A stretch of DNA of 19,657 bases from Actinomycetota bacterium (GCA_947486505.1 CANKTT010000013.1:1-19657), one strand, 5' to 3'. Shown: positions 1-7,553, counted from the first letter of the stretch. The notes: generated by a model not told the origin, from the letters alone. Translations and numbers: made by a program.

Positions 1-105
1 GGTTCGTCAAAGGTCTTAACGGGCCACCGACACATGATGACTTTGACTGCACCTGAGGAAGTTTCTGCGACCTTAGCCACATTTACGCAAACCGTAACCA
101 CGTAA
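1..105 (+). CDS. Alpha/beta hydrolase, C-terminal fragment (cut by window start)
   Basis: The first 34 codons of the window form an open frame ending in TAA at 103-105. The peptide contains GHRHMMTLTAPEEV followed by a short helix-like tail. In alpha/beta hydrolases the catalytic histidine lies in just this setting: a Gly-His segment, an aromatic or Met, then 'xPEEV' and a final helix. The match is short, so the family is likely but the substrate is unknown. The flavin monooxygenase begins about 25 bases downstream on the same strand and an aldehyde dehydrogenase follows, so all three are probably co-transcribed in one oxidative or hydrolytic catabolic pathway. The N-terminus and nucleophile elbow lie outside the window. 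Confidence 0.6.
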   Translation, partial: GSSKVLTGHRHMMTLTAPEEVSATLATFTQTVTT

Positions 106-130
106 GGCTGGAAGGTAAGAGGATATGACT

Positions 131-1165
131 ATGAAGTTTTCACTTTTTGCCCACATCGAGCGATACGACGATTCAGTTTCACATAAGCAACTACTGGATG
201 AGCTAACTGAGTTCACGCTGATGGCCGAAGCCGGTGGCATGGAAACTATCTGGATTGGTGAGCATCATGCGATGGAATACACCGTTGCTCCTAACCCATT
301 CATTAACTTGGCTTACTTAGCGGCAAAAACTACAAAGATTCGTCTTGGAACTGGAAATGTTATTGCGCCGTTTTGGCATCCGATTCGACTGGCTGGTGAA
401 GCAGCGCTTTGCGATTTAACAAGCAACGGTCGCCTAGATCTTGGAATTGCCCGTGGCGCTTACATGTTCGAGTATGAACGCATAATGCCGGGCCTTGATG
501 CCATGGAAGCTGGCCTGCGAATGCGCGAACTCGTTCCTGCGGTTCAGCAATTACTAATTGGTAACTACACCCACGATGGTGATTACTGGAAATTCCCAGA
601 GACCACTGCAGTTCCAACTGCGATTCAAAAACCAATTCCAATTTGGATTGCTGCCCGGGATCCACATACTCATGATTTTGCGGTTGCAACTGGGTGCAAT
701 GTTCAGGTAACACCACTGGCAAATGGCGATGAAGAAGTTGCCAACTTGATGGAAAAGTTCAACACTGCTTGCGCTGCCCATCCAGAAGTTCCCCGACCTA
801 AACTCATGCTCTTAATGCATACCTATGTTGCAAAGACTGAAGAAGAGTTGATGAAGGGTTCGGCTGCCCTACAAAAGTTTTTCCTTTACTTTGGAAAATG
901 GTTTAAGGCCGAAGCTCCGATCAAAGACGGATTTATCGAGCCAATTACCCAAGCAGAAATTGATGCCCAGCCAAATCTTGCTCCTGAAGTTATGCGCAAG
1001 AATTGTTTAGTGGGTACACCTGCTGAAGTGATTGCCCGTCTTAAGTCATATGAAGAAATGGGGTACACCCAGTTCAGTATTTGGCTAGATAGTGCAATGT
1101 CCTACGAAGAAAAACGAGACAGCCTAAAGTTGTTTATCGACGAAGTTATGCCTGCCTTCTCGTAA
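131..1165 (+). CDS. LLM-class flavin-dependent oxidoreductase (bacterial luciferase-like monooxygenase)
   Basis: A protein of about 344 residues of the luciferase-like TIM-barrel family, which uses reduced FMN or F420 to oxidise small organic substrates in the cytoplasm. Visible family signs are the N-terminal strand MKFSLFAHIER, the IWIGEHH segment after the first helix, LAAKTTKIRLGTG, the RLDLGIARG segment, IPIWIAA, and a C-terminal VGTPAEVIARLKSYEEMG that matches the family's terminal helix. ATG 131 is preferred because AAGAGGA at 117-123 is well spaced for it; an in-frame ATG at 125 is the alternative, with GGAAGG at 110-115. The gene lies between an alpha/beta hydrolase end and an aldehyde dehydrogenase, with about 30-base gaps. 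This suggests a monooxygenation step followed by aldehyde oxidation. Cofactor choice (FMN or F420) and substrate cannot be read from the sequence. Confidence 0.88.
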   Translation: MKFSLFAHIERYDDSVSHKQLLDELTEFTLMAEAGGMETIWIGEHHAMEYTVAPNPFINLAYLAAKTTKIRLGTGNVIAPFWHPIRLAGEAALCDLTSNGRLDLGIARGAYMFEYERIMPGLDAMEAGLRMRELVPAVQQLLIGNYTHDGDYWKFPETTAVPTAIQKPIPIWIAARDPHTHDFAVATGCNVQVTPLANGDEEVANLMEKFNTACAAHPEVPRPKLMLLMHTYVAKTEEELMKGSAALQKFFLYFGKWFKAEAPIKDGFIEPITQAEIDAQPNLAPEVMRKNCLVGTPAEVIARLKSYEEMGYTQFSIWLDSAMSYEEKRDSLKLFIDEVMPAFS

Positions 1166-1196
1166 GGGATTTCAGGCTCACTCACCAGGAGTTTTA

Positions 1197-2672
1197 ATGG
1201 CATTGGAAAGTTTCCAGCAGTTCATCGAAGGCAAGTTCGAATCCGCCACTGAAACTTTTGAAAGCATTAATCCAGCATCTGGAGACGCTTGGGCCACTAT
1301 GCCAAAAGCTAATGAAGCCGATGTTGATCGTGCGGTACAGGCTGCGCATACTGCATTCACTTCTGGAGTTTGGCCAACCCTAAATGCCAGTGCTCGTGGA
1401 AAGCTGCTTTACAAACTTGCTGACTTGATGGCGGCTGATGCTGATGCGTTAGCCGAACTTGAAACCAAAGACACTGGCAAGATCCGCCGCGAAACTCGAG
1501 CCGTGATTTTGTACATAGCGGAGTACTACAGGTATTTCGCAGGCCTGGCTGACAAACTCCAAGGCGCTCACTTTGATGTGGATAAGCCTGACATGGAGGC
1601 CTACACCAGGCGCGAACCAATCGGAGTTGTTGCTGCAATTGTTCCATGGAACTCTCAGATGTTTTTATCTGCAGTTAAGTTAGCACCGGCCCTAGCTGCT
1701 GGTTGCACAGTTGTGCTCAAAGCTTCCGAAGATGGACCGGCTCCCCTACTTAGATTCGCAAAACTAATTGATCAAGCTGGTTTCCCACCAGGTGTAGTGA
1801 ACATCATTACTGGCATGGGAGATACCTGTGGCAAGGCATTAACTAGTCACCCACTTGTTGATCGAATTGCATTTACTGGCGGTCCAACCACTGCAAAGCA
1901 AATTGTCGCTAACTCTGCCCATAACTTGGCTGCAGTTTCATTAGAGCTTGGCGGCAAATCTCCTGTTTTGGTATTTGAAGATGCAGATCTAGAGAGCGCT
2001 GCCAACGCGATAGTCTCTGGAATCTTCGCGGCAACCGGGCAAAGCTGTGTAGCGGGATCTCGACTTTTGGTGCATTCAAGTGTGCATGCTGAATTAATGG
2101 AAATCTTGATAGCTAAAGCTCAGCGCATCAAGATTGGTGACCCACAAAATCTAGAAACTGAAATGGGTCCACTTGCAACTAAGCGTCAACTGGTCCACGT
2201 TCAAGATGTTGTTGATCGCAGTGTTGCTGCAGGTGCAAAACTTCTTACTGGTGGCAAAGTTCCTGCTGGATTTGAATCTGGCTACTACTACGAACCAACG
2301 ATCTTGGATTGTGCTGAATCACTAGTGGCATGTGTGCAGGAAGAAATCTTTGGGCCAGTTCTCAGTGTTCTGAAATTTGAAACTGATGCGCAAGCTTTGG
2401 CAATAGCAAACGACAGTGAATACGGATTGGCATCAGGAGTCTTCACAAAAGACATCGTTCGGGCCCACAGATTTGTTAGATCACTGCGTGCCGGAATTGT
2501 TTGGGTCAACACCTATCGAATGATTTCTCCAATGGTGCCATTTGGCGGCTACGGCCAAAGCGGAACTGGACGTGAAGCCGGCGCTGAATCGATTTTGGAT
2601 TACACCCGCACCAAATCAGTTTGGATCAACACTAGCGAAGCGCCAATTAGCGACCCGTTCATAATGCGCTAA
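1197..2672 (+). CDS. NAD(P)+-dependent aldehyde dehydrogenase
   Basis: A 491-residue member of the ALDH superfamily of usual length, oxidising an aldehyde to a carboxylic acid. The catalytic elements are visible: VPWNSQ with the conserved Asn near residue 150; the Rossmann part with FTGGPTTAK; the general base Glu250 in SLELGGKSP; the nucleophile Cys284 in GQSCVAGSR; EEIFGPVL in the coenzyme-binding half; and PFGGYGQSG near the C-terminus. The ATG has a good ribosome site (CCAGGAG, about 6 bases upstream). It follows the luciferase-like monooxygenase by about 30 bases, so it probably handles the aldehyde from that pathway. It resembles betaine-aldehyde or semialdehyde dehydrogenase subfamilies, but the substrate cannot be assigned. 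It converges with the lipoprotein gene across 11 bases with no visible terminator between them. Confidence 0.93.
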   Translation: MALESFQQFIEGKFESATETFESINPASGDAWATMPKANEADVDRAVQAAHTAFTSGVWPTLNASARGKLLYKLADLMAADADALAELETKDTGKIRRETRAVILYIAEYYRYFAGLADKLQGAHFDVDKPDMEAYTRREPIGVVAAIVPWNSQMFLSAVKLAPALAAGCTVVLKASEDGPAPLLRFAKLIDQAGFPPGVVNIITGMGDTCGKALTSHPLVDRIAFTGGPTTAKQIVANSAHNLAAVSLELGGKSPVLVFEDADLESAANAIVSGIFAATGQSCVAGSRLLVHSSVHAELMEILIAKAQRIKIGDPQNLETEMGPLATKRQLVHVQDVVDRSVAAGAKLLTGGKVPAGFESGYYYEPTILDCAESLVACVQEEIFGPVLSVLKFETDAQALAIANDSEYGLASGVFTKDIVRAHRFVRSLRAGIVWVNTYRMISPMVPFGGYGQSGTGREAGAESILDYTRTKSVWINTSEAPISDPFIMR

Positions 2673-2683
2673 GCAGCAACGCT

Positions 2684-3595
2684 CTAATTAATAACGGTAA
2701 ACGTCTTGGTATCAGCAAAGATAACGCTGCCGTCTTTCGCTGAAAGATCTGAAACCTTAAGCACATAGTTTCCAGCCGCTAACTCACCAAGATCAACATT
2801 CCACTCCGATCGATCCGGGCAGGCAGTCGCAGCAGTTGTGTAACCAGAACCAACAACACTTCCCCCTTGAGACAACTCCCAAGAAACACCTGCTTCAAAC
2901 GTGCATGCACTGCCCGAAATGCTGACTGGGTTTTGCAAGTCGCTTCGGTCCAACAAATCAATCCATACACTTGCCAGCACTTCGTAACTTGGTGCCAGCA
3001 CAAATGTTTGGCCAAAATCTACATGGCCGGCAAGAGATTCGGAAACAACGCCATCAACTGTGAACTTCACAGATGTAACAGCTGGATCATTTTCGATTAA
3101 AGTCCAAACAATTTGATCAATGGCGCGCATCTCAGATTCTGAACCCAGTGAAATGCGACCGAGGGTTAGATCAACCGTTGCCACACCATCTACCTTTGTC
3201 AAAGAATTAACTTTGGTGCCGTTATTCCAAAGCGTTACTTGATCACCGTCATATGGGGGCAACTGACCGCTAACTAACATCTGAAGCGAGTTAAGCCCCT
3301 TGTCATCACCTAAGTCATTCTCAATCTTGCTGACTTCATGGACTTCACGCACGAGACGAAATCCTTGGGCCGTATCAGCTACATAATAAAATGCGTAATC
3401 CTCTAAAACATCTGGTGAAGCGCTCAGCGATGGTGAAGGTGATTGTGATGACGTATTGCTTGCCGTTGGCGAAGCGGAAGGAACGGTCGACGACTCGGTT
3501 CCACATCCCGACAGAGCAATACCCGCCGCGACAGCGCCGATTGCCACCCAGGCGTTTAAGTTAACGGATTTCCGAGACTTGGAAGATAATTTCAT
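2684..3595 (-). CDS. GerMN and Gmad2 domain lipoprotein
   Basis: A 303-residue secreted lipoprotein. It has a basic N-terminus, a hydrophobic stretch and a lipobox LSGC with the lipidated Cys at residue 31, then a Ser/Thr/Pro-rich linker (about 32-62). Residues about 66-190 match the GerMN fold (YYVAD, LVREVHEV, VTLWNNG, VATVDL, AIDQIVWTL, VKFTVDGV). Residues about 205-302 look like the immunoglobulin-like Gmad2 domain (VWIDLLDRS, NPVSISGSA, FEAGVSWEL, GNYVLKVSD). Both domains were named from spore germination proteins but occur widely in cell-surface proteins of non-sporulating Actinobacteria. Its function is unknown; an envelope or cell-wall role is inferred. A GAAAG ribosome site lies about 5 bases before the ATG. 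It is divergent from tdk. Confidence 0.82.
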   Translation of the reverse strand: MKLSSKSRKSVNLNAWVAIGAVAAGIALSGCGTESSTVPSASPTASNTSSQSPSPSLSASPDVLEDYAFYYVADTAQGFRLVREVHEVSKIENDLGDDKGLNSLQMLVSGQLPPYDGDQVTLWNNGTKVNSLTKVDGVATVDLTLGRISLGSESEMRAIDQIVWTLIENDPAVTSVKFTVDGVVSESLAGHVDFGQTFVLAPSYEVLASVWIDLLDRSDLQNPVSISGSACTFEAGVSWELSQGGSVVGSGYTTAATACPDRSEWNVDLGELAAGNYVLKVSDLSAKDGSVIFADTKTFTVIN

Positions 3596-3622
3596 CGTGC
3601 TTTCAGCGTAGCCTATGAAAAA

Positions 3623-3651
3623 TTGGCACTTGAGGTTCTCTCAAATACACT
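3623..3651 (+). promoter_or_regulatory. Candidate sigma-70 type promoter of tdk
   Basis: TTGGCA (3623-3628) and TACACT (3646-3651) are separated by 17 bases in the gap between the divergent lipoprotein and thymidine kinase genes. This would start transcription near 3658 and give a leader of about 35 bases before ATG 3693. The spacer holds a small inverted repeat, TTGAG-N5-CTCAA (3630-3644). Assigned by eye only. Confidence 0.45.
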
Positions 3652-3692
3652 TCTGGGTAGGCGATTCCTCGCTGATAACGACTCGGAAAATC

Positions 3693-4304
3693 ATGGCTGA
3701 ATTAGTTTTCTTCACCGGCACCATGGACTGTGGTAAATCTACGCTTGCGGCCCAAGTAAATTACACCCATGCCAGTCGCGGGCGTCGTGGACTTGTTTTT
3801 ACGCGTAACGATCGCGCCGGAGCTGGCGTACTTTCCAGCCGTTTGGGGCTGGAAGTTGCTGCAATTGAAGTAACCGATAAAACAGATTTCTTTGCATTGG
3901 CAATGGCGGAAAACACTAAAGAAGATCCGTTGGACTACTTCATCTGCGACGAAGCGCAGTTTTACACTCGGGATCAAATCAATCAACTTGCACATGCAGT
4001 AGATGACTTAGACATAGATGTATTTGCATTTGGAATTGCAAGTGATTTCCGTACTGAGTTGTTCCCAGGATCTGCTCGCTTATTTGAACTCGCAGACCGA
4101 ATTCAGATCTTGCAAGTGGAAGCTCTTTGCTGGTGTGGCCGGCGAGGAACACACAATGCGCGAACTCTTGATGGCGTTATGGTGACCGAGGGTGAGCAAG
4201 TTGCTGTCGGTGATACCGTCGGCGATTCAGGAGTTGTAAGTTATGAAGTCTTATGCCGACGTCATCACATGGCTGCAATGCCAATTAATCATCAAGAAGA
4301 TTAG
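3693..4304 (+). CDS. tdk: Thymidine kinase, type II
   Basis: A 203-residue cytosolic enzyme that phosphorylates thymidine with ATP in the pyrimidine salvage pathway. It has the P-loop GTMDCGKST (residues 9-17), the family signature DEAQF (86-90) with the catalytic Glu87, and zinc-site cysteines in LCWCGRRG and again in VLCRRHH near the C-terminus. The frame stays open upstream to an ATG at 3615, but the extra 26 residues are unlike the family. The homologous N-terminus MAELVFFTGTMD starts at ATG 3693, so that start is chosen; its ribosome site (GGAAAA) is weak. The stop codon overlaps the stop of the opposing DUF3618-like gene. The gene stands alone behind its own candidate promoter. Confidence 0.93.
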   Translation: MAELVFFTGTMDCGKSTLAAQVNYTHASRGRRGLVFTRNDRAGAGVLSSRLGLEVAAIEVTDKTDFFALAMAENTKEDPLDYFICDEAQFYTRDQINQLAHAVDDLDIDVFAFGIASDFRTELFPGSARLFELADRIQILQVEALCWCGRRGTHNARTLDGVMVTEGEQVAVGDTVGDSGVVSYEVLCRRHHMAAMPINHQED

Positions 4305-4579
4305 TTTTTGCGGGAACGGGTAAGTAAACCGAACAGCCCGATTCCGGCAGCCGCAATCGCAATTAAGCGTTCTCTGCGGATCTCGCCGTCTTTATCCAAA
4401 AGGAATGCGCTAGCGGAACCCAATCCCCGAGCCGCGAATTTTGCCGGCTTAGCAAGCCTTTCCAGCGAGGCTACATTGGCTGTGATATTCAGGCAGGTGG
4501 CCTCGATCTCAGCGGCAATGGCATCAGCAGAACGCTTTTTGCCCGTGCGCTTCTTGTCTGTGCGATGTGTACCGGCCAT
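4301..4579 (-). CDS. Small membrane-associated protein, DUF3618-like
   Basis: A 92-residue protein with a very basic N-terminus (GTHRTDKKRTGKKRS), then an amphipathic helix (ADAIAAEIEATCLNITANVASLERL) and one hydrophobic segment near residues 72-87 (IAIAAAGIGLFGLL) ending in RSRKN. The order of helix, short Pro/Gly-rich region and single membrane helix resembles actinobacterial DUF3618 proteins, whose function is unknown. The family call is tentative. The start is supported by TAGGCT six bases before the ATG, suggesting a leaderless message. The last bases overlap the tdk stop tail to tail. The frame on the other strand (4308-4598) is judged a shadow because it has no ribosome site or recognisable feature. 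Confidence 0.6.
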   Translation of the reverse strand: MAGTHRTDKKRTGKKRSADAIAAEIEATCLNITANVASLERLAKPAKFAARGLGSASAFLLDKDGEIRRERLIAIAAAGIGLFGLLTRSRKN

Positions 4580-4585
4580 GTCCTT

Positions 4586-4591
4586 AGCCTA
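4586..4591 (-). promoter_or_regulatory. -10 box for a leaderless transcript of the DUF3618-like gene
   Basis: Read on the minus strand, TAGGCT is followed by exactly six bases (AAGGAC) and then the ATG at 4579. A -10 box at this distance puts the transcription start on the start codon. AAGGA also looks like a ribosome site but is only one base from the ATG, too close to work well. Confidence 0.4.
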
Positions 4592-4651
4592 TGAGTGAAG
4601 GGCCAAATCGCGGAATTTCCCATTTTTGATTGGGTTCAACCAGATCCCATT

Positions 4652-4670
4652 ATTGCGAATGATTTGCAAT
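4652..4670. promoter_or_regulatory. Fur/Zur-type palindromic operator upstream of znuA
   Basis: ATTGCGAATGATTTGCAAT is a 19-base palindrome broken only at the centre and at one symmetric pair. The AATnATT core between inverted arms is the usual layout of Fur-superfamily operators, and zinc-responsive Zur commonly controls znuABC-type importers. It covers the candidate -35 of znuA (TTGCAA 4664-4669), so a bound repressor would block RNA polymerase directly. The site is read from the sequence; Zur as its ligand is inferred. No zur gene lies in the window. Confidence 0.6.
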
Positions 4671-4691
4671 AGCAAGATTAGGGCATAAAAT
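4664..4691 (+). promoter_or_regulatory. Candidate znuA promoter giving a leaderless transcript
   Basis: TTGCAA (4664-4669) and TAAAAT (4686-4691) are 16 bases apart. The -10 box ends six bases before ATG 4698, so transcription should start on or next to the start codon. AGGAG (4692-4696) is only one base from the ATG and is unlikely to act as a normal ribosome site. Confidence 0.45.
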
Positions 4692-4697
4692 AGGAGC

Positions 4698-5705
4698 ATG
4701 ACAACGACCAAGACTTTCGCCGTTGTAGCGGCCATGATTCTTTCCTTAACTGCTTGTTCGACAGGTTCCGACGCCATGTCTGGCGATGAGGCCGATAATC
4801 GACCACTAATCGCTACAACGGTTTCGCCAATTACTTCTATCGCTACCTCAATCGCTGGGGATCGCGCCCGAATTGAAGGAATTGTTCCTGAAGGCACAAA
4901 CAGCCACACCTTTGAGCCTTCCCCTCAGGTTGCAAAATTACTTAGCGATGCAGATCTGATCCTGGTTAACGGTCTTAAGCTCGAAGATCCAACAATTGAT
5001 TTAGCCCAAAGCAATAAAAAAGCCGATACCCAAATTGTTGAAATTGGAACATTAGTCCTGCCTGAGTCCGACTACATCTACGACTTTTCCTTTCCAATCG
5101 AAGAAGGCAAACCCAATCCACACCTATGGACCGATCCGGGTTACGCAACTAAGTACGCAGGCGTCATTCGAGATCAGCTAAGTGTCCTTGACCCAGAAAA
5201 TGCTTCCTACTACGCAGACAACTTCACTGCTTTTGAAAAGCAAGCAACCGAGCTTGCTACTGCAGTTGCAACTGATCAAAAAAGCGTTCCTGCTGGAAAC
5301 TTGAAGCTTCTGACTTATCACGATGCTTATGCGTACTTTGCAAAAGAATATGGTTGGACAGTTATAGGTGCCATTCAGCCAAATGACTTTGCTGACCCTG
5401 CGCCATCTGAAGTCGCCAGACTTATTGATCAGGTCAAAGCCGAAAATGTCACCACGATTTTTGGATCTGAAGTATTCCCATCGGCCGTCCTAGCAGAAGT
5501 TGGAAATGCTACTGGTGCGCGTTACGAAGATTCATTGCGAGATGATGATCTTCCTGGAGCTCCAGGCGATACCGAACATTCTTGGCTGGGTCTGATGAGA
5601 TACAACTACCGCACGATGATCTCAGGCTTGGGTGGAACGCCAACCCAACTCGACGCCATCACGGTTGCACCAGTTACTTCCACCAGTGCAGTGTTTCCAC
5701 AGTAA
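4698..5705 (+). CDS. znuA: Zinc/manganese ABC transporter, substrate-binding lipoprotein
   Basis: A 335-residue cluster A-I (TroA/ZnuA) binding protein that captures a divalent metal outside the membrane for the permease downstream. The signal peptide ends in lipobox LTAC with Cys20 as the lipidation site. Probable ligands are His70 (GTNSHTFEP), His142 (NPHLWTDP), His208 (LLTYHDAYAYF) and an acidic residue in the 277-284 stretch (EDSLRDDD). The three His plus one acid set is typical of Zn/Mn binders of this family. There is no His-rich loop such as Gram-negative ZnuA carries. A Zur-like palindrome upstream favours zinc, but manganese is not excluded. It leads a three-gene operon with the ATPase and permease. 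Confidence 0.9.
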   Translation: MTTTKTFAVVAAMILSLTACSTGSDAMSGDEADNRPLIATTVSPITSIATSIAGDRARIEGIVPEGTNSHTFEPSPQVAKLLSDADLILVNGLKLEDPTIDLAQSNKKADTQIVEIGTLVLPESDYIYDFSFPIEEGKPNPHLWTDPGYATKYAGVIRDQLSVLDPENASYYADNFTAFEKQATELATAVATDQKSVPAGNLKLLTYHDAYAYFAKEYGWTVIGAIQPNDFADPAPSEVARLIDQVKAENVTTIFGSEVFPSAVLAEVGNATGARYEDSLRDDDLPGAPGDTEHSWLGLMRYNYRTMISGLGGTPTQLDAITVAPVTSTSAVFPQ

Positions 5706-5718
5706 TGAGATTTTCAAA

Positions 5719-6504
5719 TTGACTGGCACTGGAGTAGGGCCCGAACTAATCAGGCTAAATGGCGTTAATGCCAGTTATGACCACCACCTAGTTCTCGAGG
5801 ACGTTTCTTTTCATGTCCACGAGGATCAGTTCACTGGAATTGTCGGTCCATCGGGCGCGGGCAAAACTACCTTGCTGAGGCTATTGCTCCAGACTTTAGA
5901 TCCTGTTGCGGGAACAGTCTGGCGTGCACCTGATCTGCGTGTGGGTTACGTGCCGCAATTGGAATCCGTTAATTGGAATTTCCCTATCACCGTTTTTGAA
6001 TGTGTTCTAATGTCACGTAAGTCCAGTCGAATCAGACCATGGGCTAACGCATCGGAGAAAGCAAGTGTGTCCGCAGTACTTGATCGATTGGGCATTGGCG
6101 ATTTGGGTGAGCGCCACATTCGCGAGCTTTCAGGCGGACAGCAGCAACGAATGTTTTTGGCTAGAGCGCTCCTGCGGCAACCACAAGTACTTCTTCTAGA
6201 TGAGCCAACCAGTGGCGTGGACATCTCAACGCGTCACGATATCTTGCATTTACTAGCTGATCTGCACGAGGACGGCATGGCCATAGTTCTAACAACCCAC
6301 GATCTCAATGGAATTGCTACGCACCTTCCGCATTTGGTTTGTGTTAACAACCGCATCGTCGGCGAAGGAACTCCGAGTGAAGTAATGACCTCGGCTGTGC
6401 TCGAACGAACCTTCGGTGCTCGCATGGAAGTACTGGAACATTTGGGTGTTCGACTCGTTGTCGACGAAGGACCAACTCCTTACACTCCTGGAACGAGGAT
6501 CTGA
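5719..6504 (+). CDS. znuC: Zinc/manganese ABC transporter, ATP-binding protein
   Basis: An ABC ATPase of about 261 residues that energises metal import with the neighbouring permease. Walker A GPSGAGKTT, the Q-loop near VGYVPQ, signature LSGGQQQR, Walker B VLLLDEPTSGVD and the switch histidine in TTHDL are all present. The start is uncertain: the frame is open back into znuA and has no ATG near the family N-terminus. TTG 5719 (GAGA at 5707-5710 as a weak ribosome site) gives LTGTGVGPELIRLNGVNASY, close to the expected start; GTG 5686 is an alternative. An ATG at 5705 overlaps the znuA stop but is out of frame and stops after five codons. The gene ends one base before the GTG of the permease. 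Confidence 0.9.
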   Translation: MTGTGVGPELIRLNGVNASYDHHLVLEDVSFHVHEDQFTGIVGPSGAGKTTLLRLLLQTLDPVAGTVWRAPDLRVGYVPQLESVNWNFPITVFECVLMSRKSSRIRPWANASEKASVSAVLDRLGIGDLGERHIRELSGGQQQRMFLARALLRQPQVLLLDEPTSGVDISTRHDILHLLADLHEDGMAIVLTTHDLNGIATHLPHLVCVNNRIVGEGTPSEVMTSAVLERTFGARMEVLEHLGVRLVVDEGPTPYTPGTRI

Positions 6505-6505
6505 C

Positions 6506-7375
6506 GTGGAAACTCTTCTAGAGCCTTTGAGCTATGCGTTCTTTCAAAAAGGTCTTGTTGTCGCCAGTCTTTCTGGTGCAATTCTTGGCCTGATAGGCGT
6601 CTACATTGTTTTGCGCGGCATGAGTTACATCGGTCACGGTCTAGCGCACTCGATCTTCGGTGGGTTTGCAGCTATGCAATTGTTTGCCGCAAAGTTCTAT
6701 GCAATTGGAGCCGGGCTCTGGGGAATTGCATCTGCCCTTGCTATCACAACCGTGACCAAGCGCAGTCGAGTAGGTGCCGACGCGGCGATTGGCGTAATTA
6801 CGATCGCGTCTTTTGCACTTGGTGTGGCACTGTTTGCCAAGTTCGGAACCAGCGGACCTTCATTTGAAAATGCACTTTTTGGCAGCATCCTTGGGATAAC
6901 CACCGGACAAATTGTGGGACTCGTTGCAGTAGCAATCCTTACCGCCGGTTTTGTCATTCTGCGCTACCGAGCGCTGCTCTTTAGTACTTTCGATCCTGAT
7001 GTAGCCGCAGTCTCGGGAGTTAACGTTGCTCGGATTGAGGCAGCACTGATGGTTGTGTTGTCACTGGCGATTCTTGCGACCCTGACAGTCATCGGTGTCA
7101 CTTTGGTTGCGGCCATGCTCGTGATACCTGCGGTAATTGCCCGAATGCTGACAGATTCATTTGGTCGCATGTTGGCCTACAGCACGCTAATTGGCACGCT
7201 GTGCGGACTTGTTGGCATGTACGCGAGTTACTACGCAGATGTGCCCTCTGGAACGATGATTGTGCTTGTGGGTGCAGCGCTCTTCATTGTCGTCCTTATA
7301 TCAACCGGTGGCCGTGGTTCGCGGCGATCAGCGGGACTCGACAAGCATCCCGAAGAAATCTTGGCCAAGAAATAA
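6506..7375 (+). CDS. znuB: Zinc/manganese ABC transporter, permease
   Basis: A 289-residue integral membrane protein of the ABC-3 family that forms the metal channel with the ATPase upstream. It is almost wholly hydrophobic, with about eight to nine membrane segments. Family features include the N-terminal YAFFQKGLVVASLSGAILG, the VLRGMSYIGHGLAHSIFGG segment, the DPDVAAVSGV loop, and VAAMLVIPAVIARML near the C-terminus. GTG 6506 is chosen because GAGGA (6495-6499) is six bases upstream and the protein then starts with the family N-terminus; a longer frame from 6416 would run inside znuC. One base separates it from the znuC stop, showing translational coupling. Residue choice gives no clear Zn or Mn preference. 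Confidence 0.92.
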   Translation: METLLEPLSYAFFQKGLVVASLSGAILGLIGVYIVLRGMSYIGHGLAHSIFGGFAAMQLFAAKFYAIGAGLWGIASALAITTVTKRSRVGADAAIGVITIASFALGVALFAKFGTSGPSFENALFGSILGITTGQIVGLVAVAILTAGFVILRYRALLFSTFDPDVAAVSGVNVARIEAALMVVLSLAILATLTVIGVTLVAAMLVIPAVIARMLTDSFGRMLAYSTLIGTLCGLVGMYASYYADVPSGTMIVLVGAALFIVVLISTGGRGSRRSAGLDKHPEEILAKK

Positions 7376-7451
7376 GCCTGAATTTATCCGATCTGGCTCT
7401 CAGACCCGATTATGAAAATTGAGTGAATTCCTGACAGAATAGAGCCCACGT

Positions 7452-7536
7452 GCGGGAGTGGCGGAATTGGCAGACGCACCAGATTTAGGATCTGGCGCCT
7501 TCGGGTGTGGGGGTTCAAGTCCCCCCTCCCGCACCA
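7452..7536 (+). tRNA. tRNA-Leu (anticodon UAG)
   Basis: The acceptor stem GCGGGAG (7452-7458) pairs with CTCCCGC (7526-7532), followed by A and an encoded CCA (7534-7536). The anticodon stem CCAGA/TCTGG encloses the loop TTTAGGA with anticodon TAG at 7486-7488. A long variable arm (around 7496-7508) and the T arm GGGGG-TTCAAGT-CCCCC fit a class II leucine tRNA. It reads CUA and probably other CUN codons. It lies alone between the metal importer and rdgB; no clear terminator follows. Confidence 0.97.
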
Positions 7537-7553
7537 TTATCAAGGCTTAGAAG

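Noticed and set aside
3615..3692. Upstream extension of thymidine kinase
   Set aside because: The 26 extra residues do not resemble the family, and part of the region is better explained as the promoter.
4308..4598. 96-codon plus-strand frame opposite the DUF3618-like gene
   Set aside because: No ribosome site or motif. The minus-strand frame has a basic head, a helix and a membrane segment plus a -10 box at the right distance.
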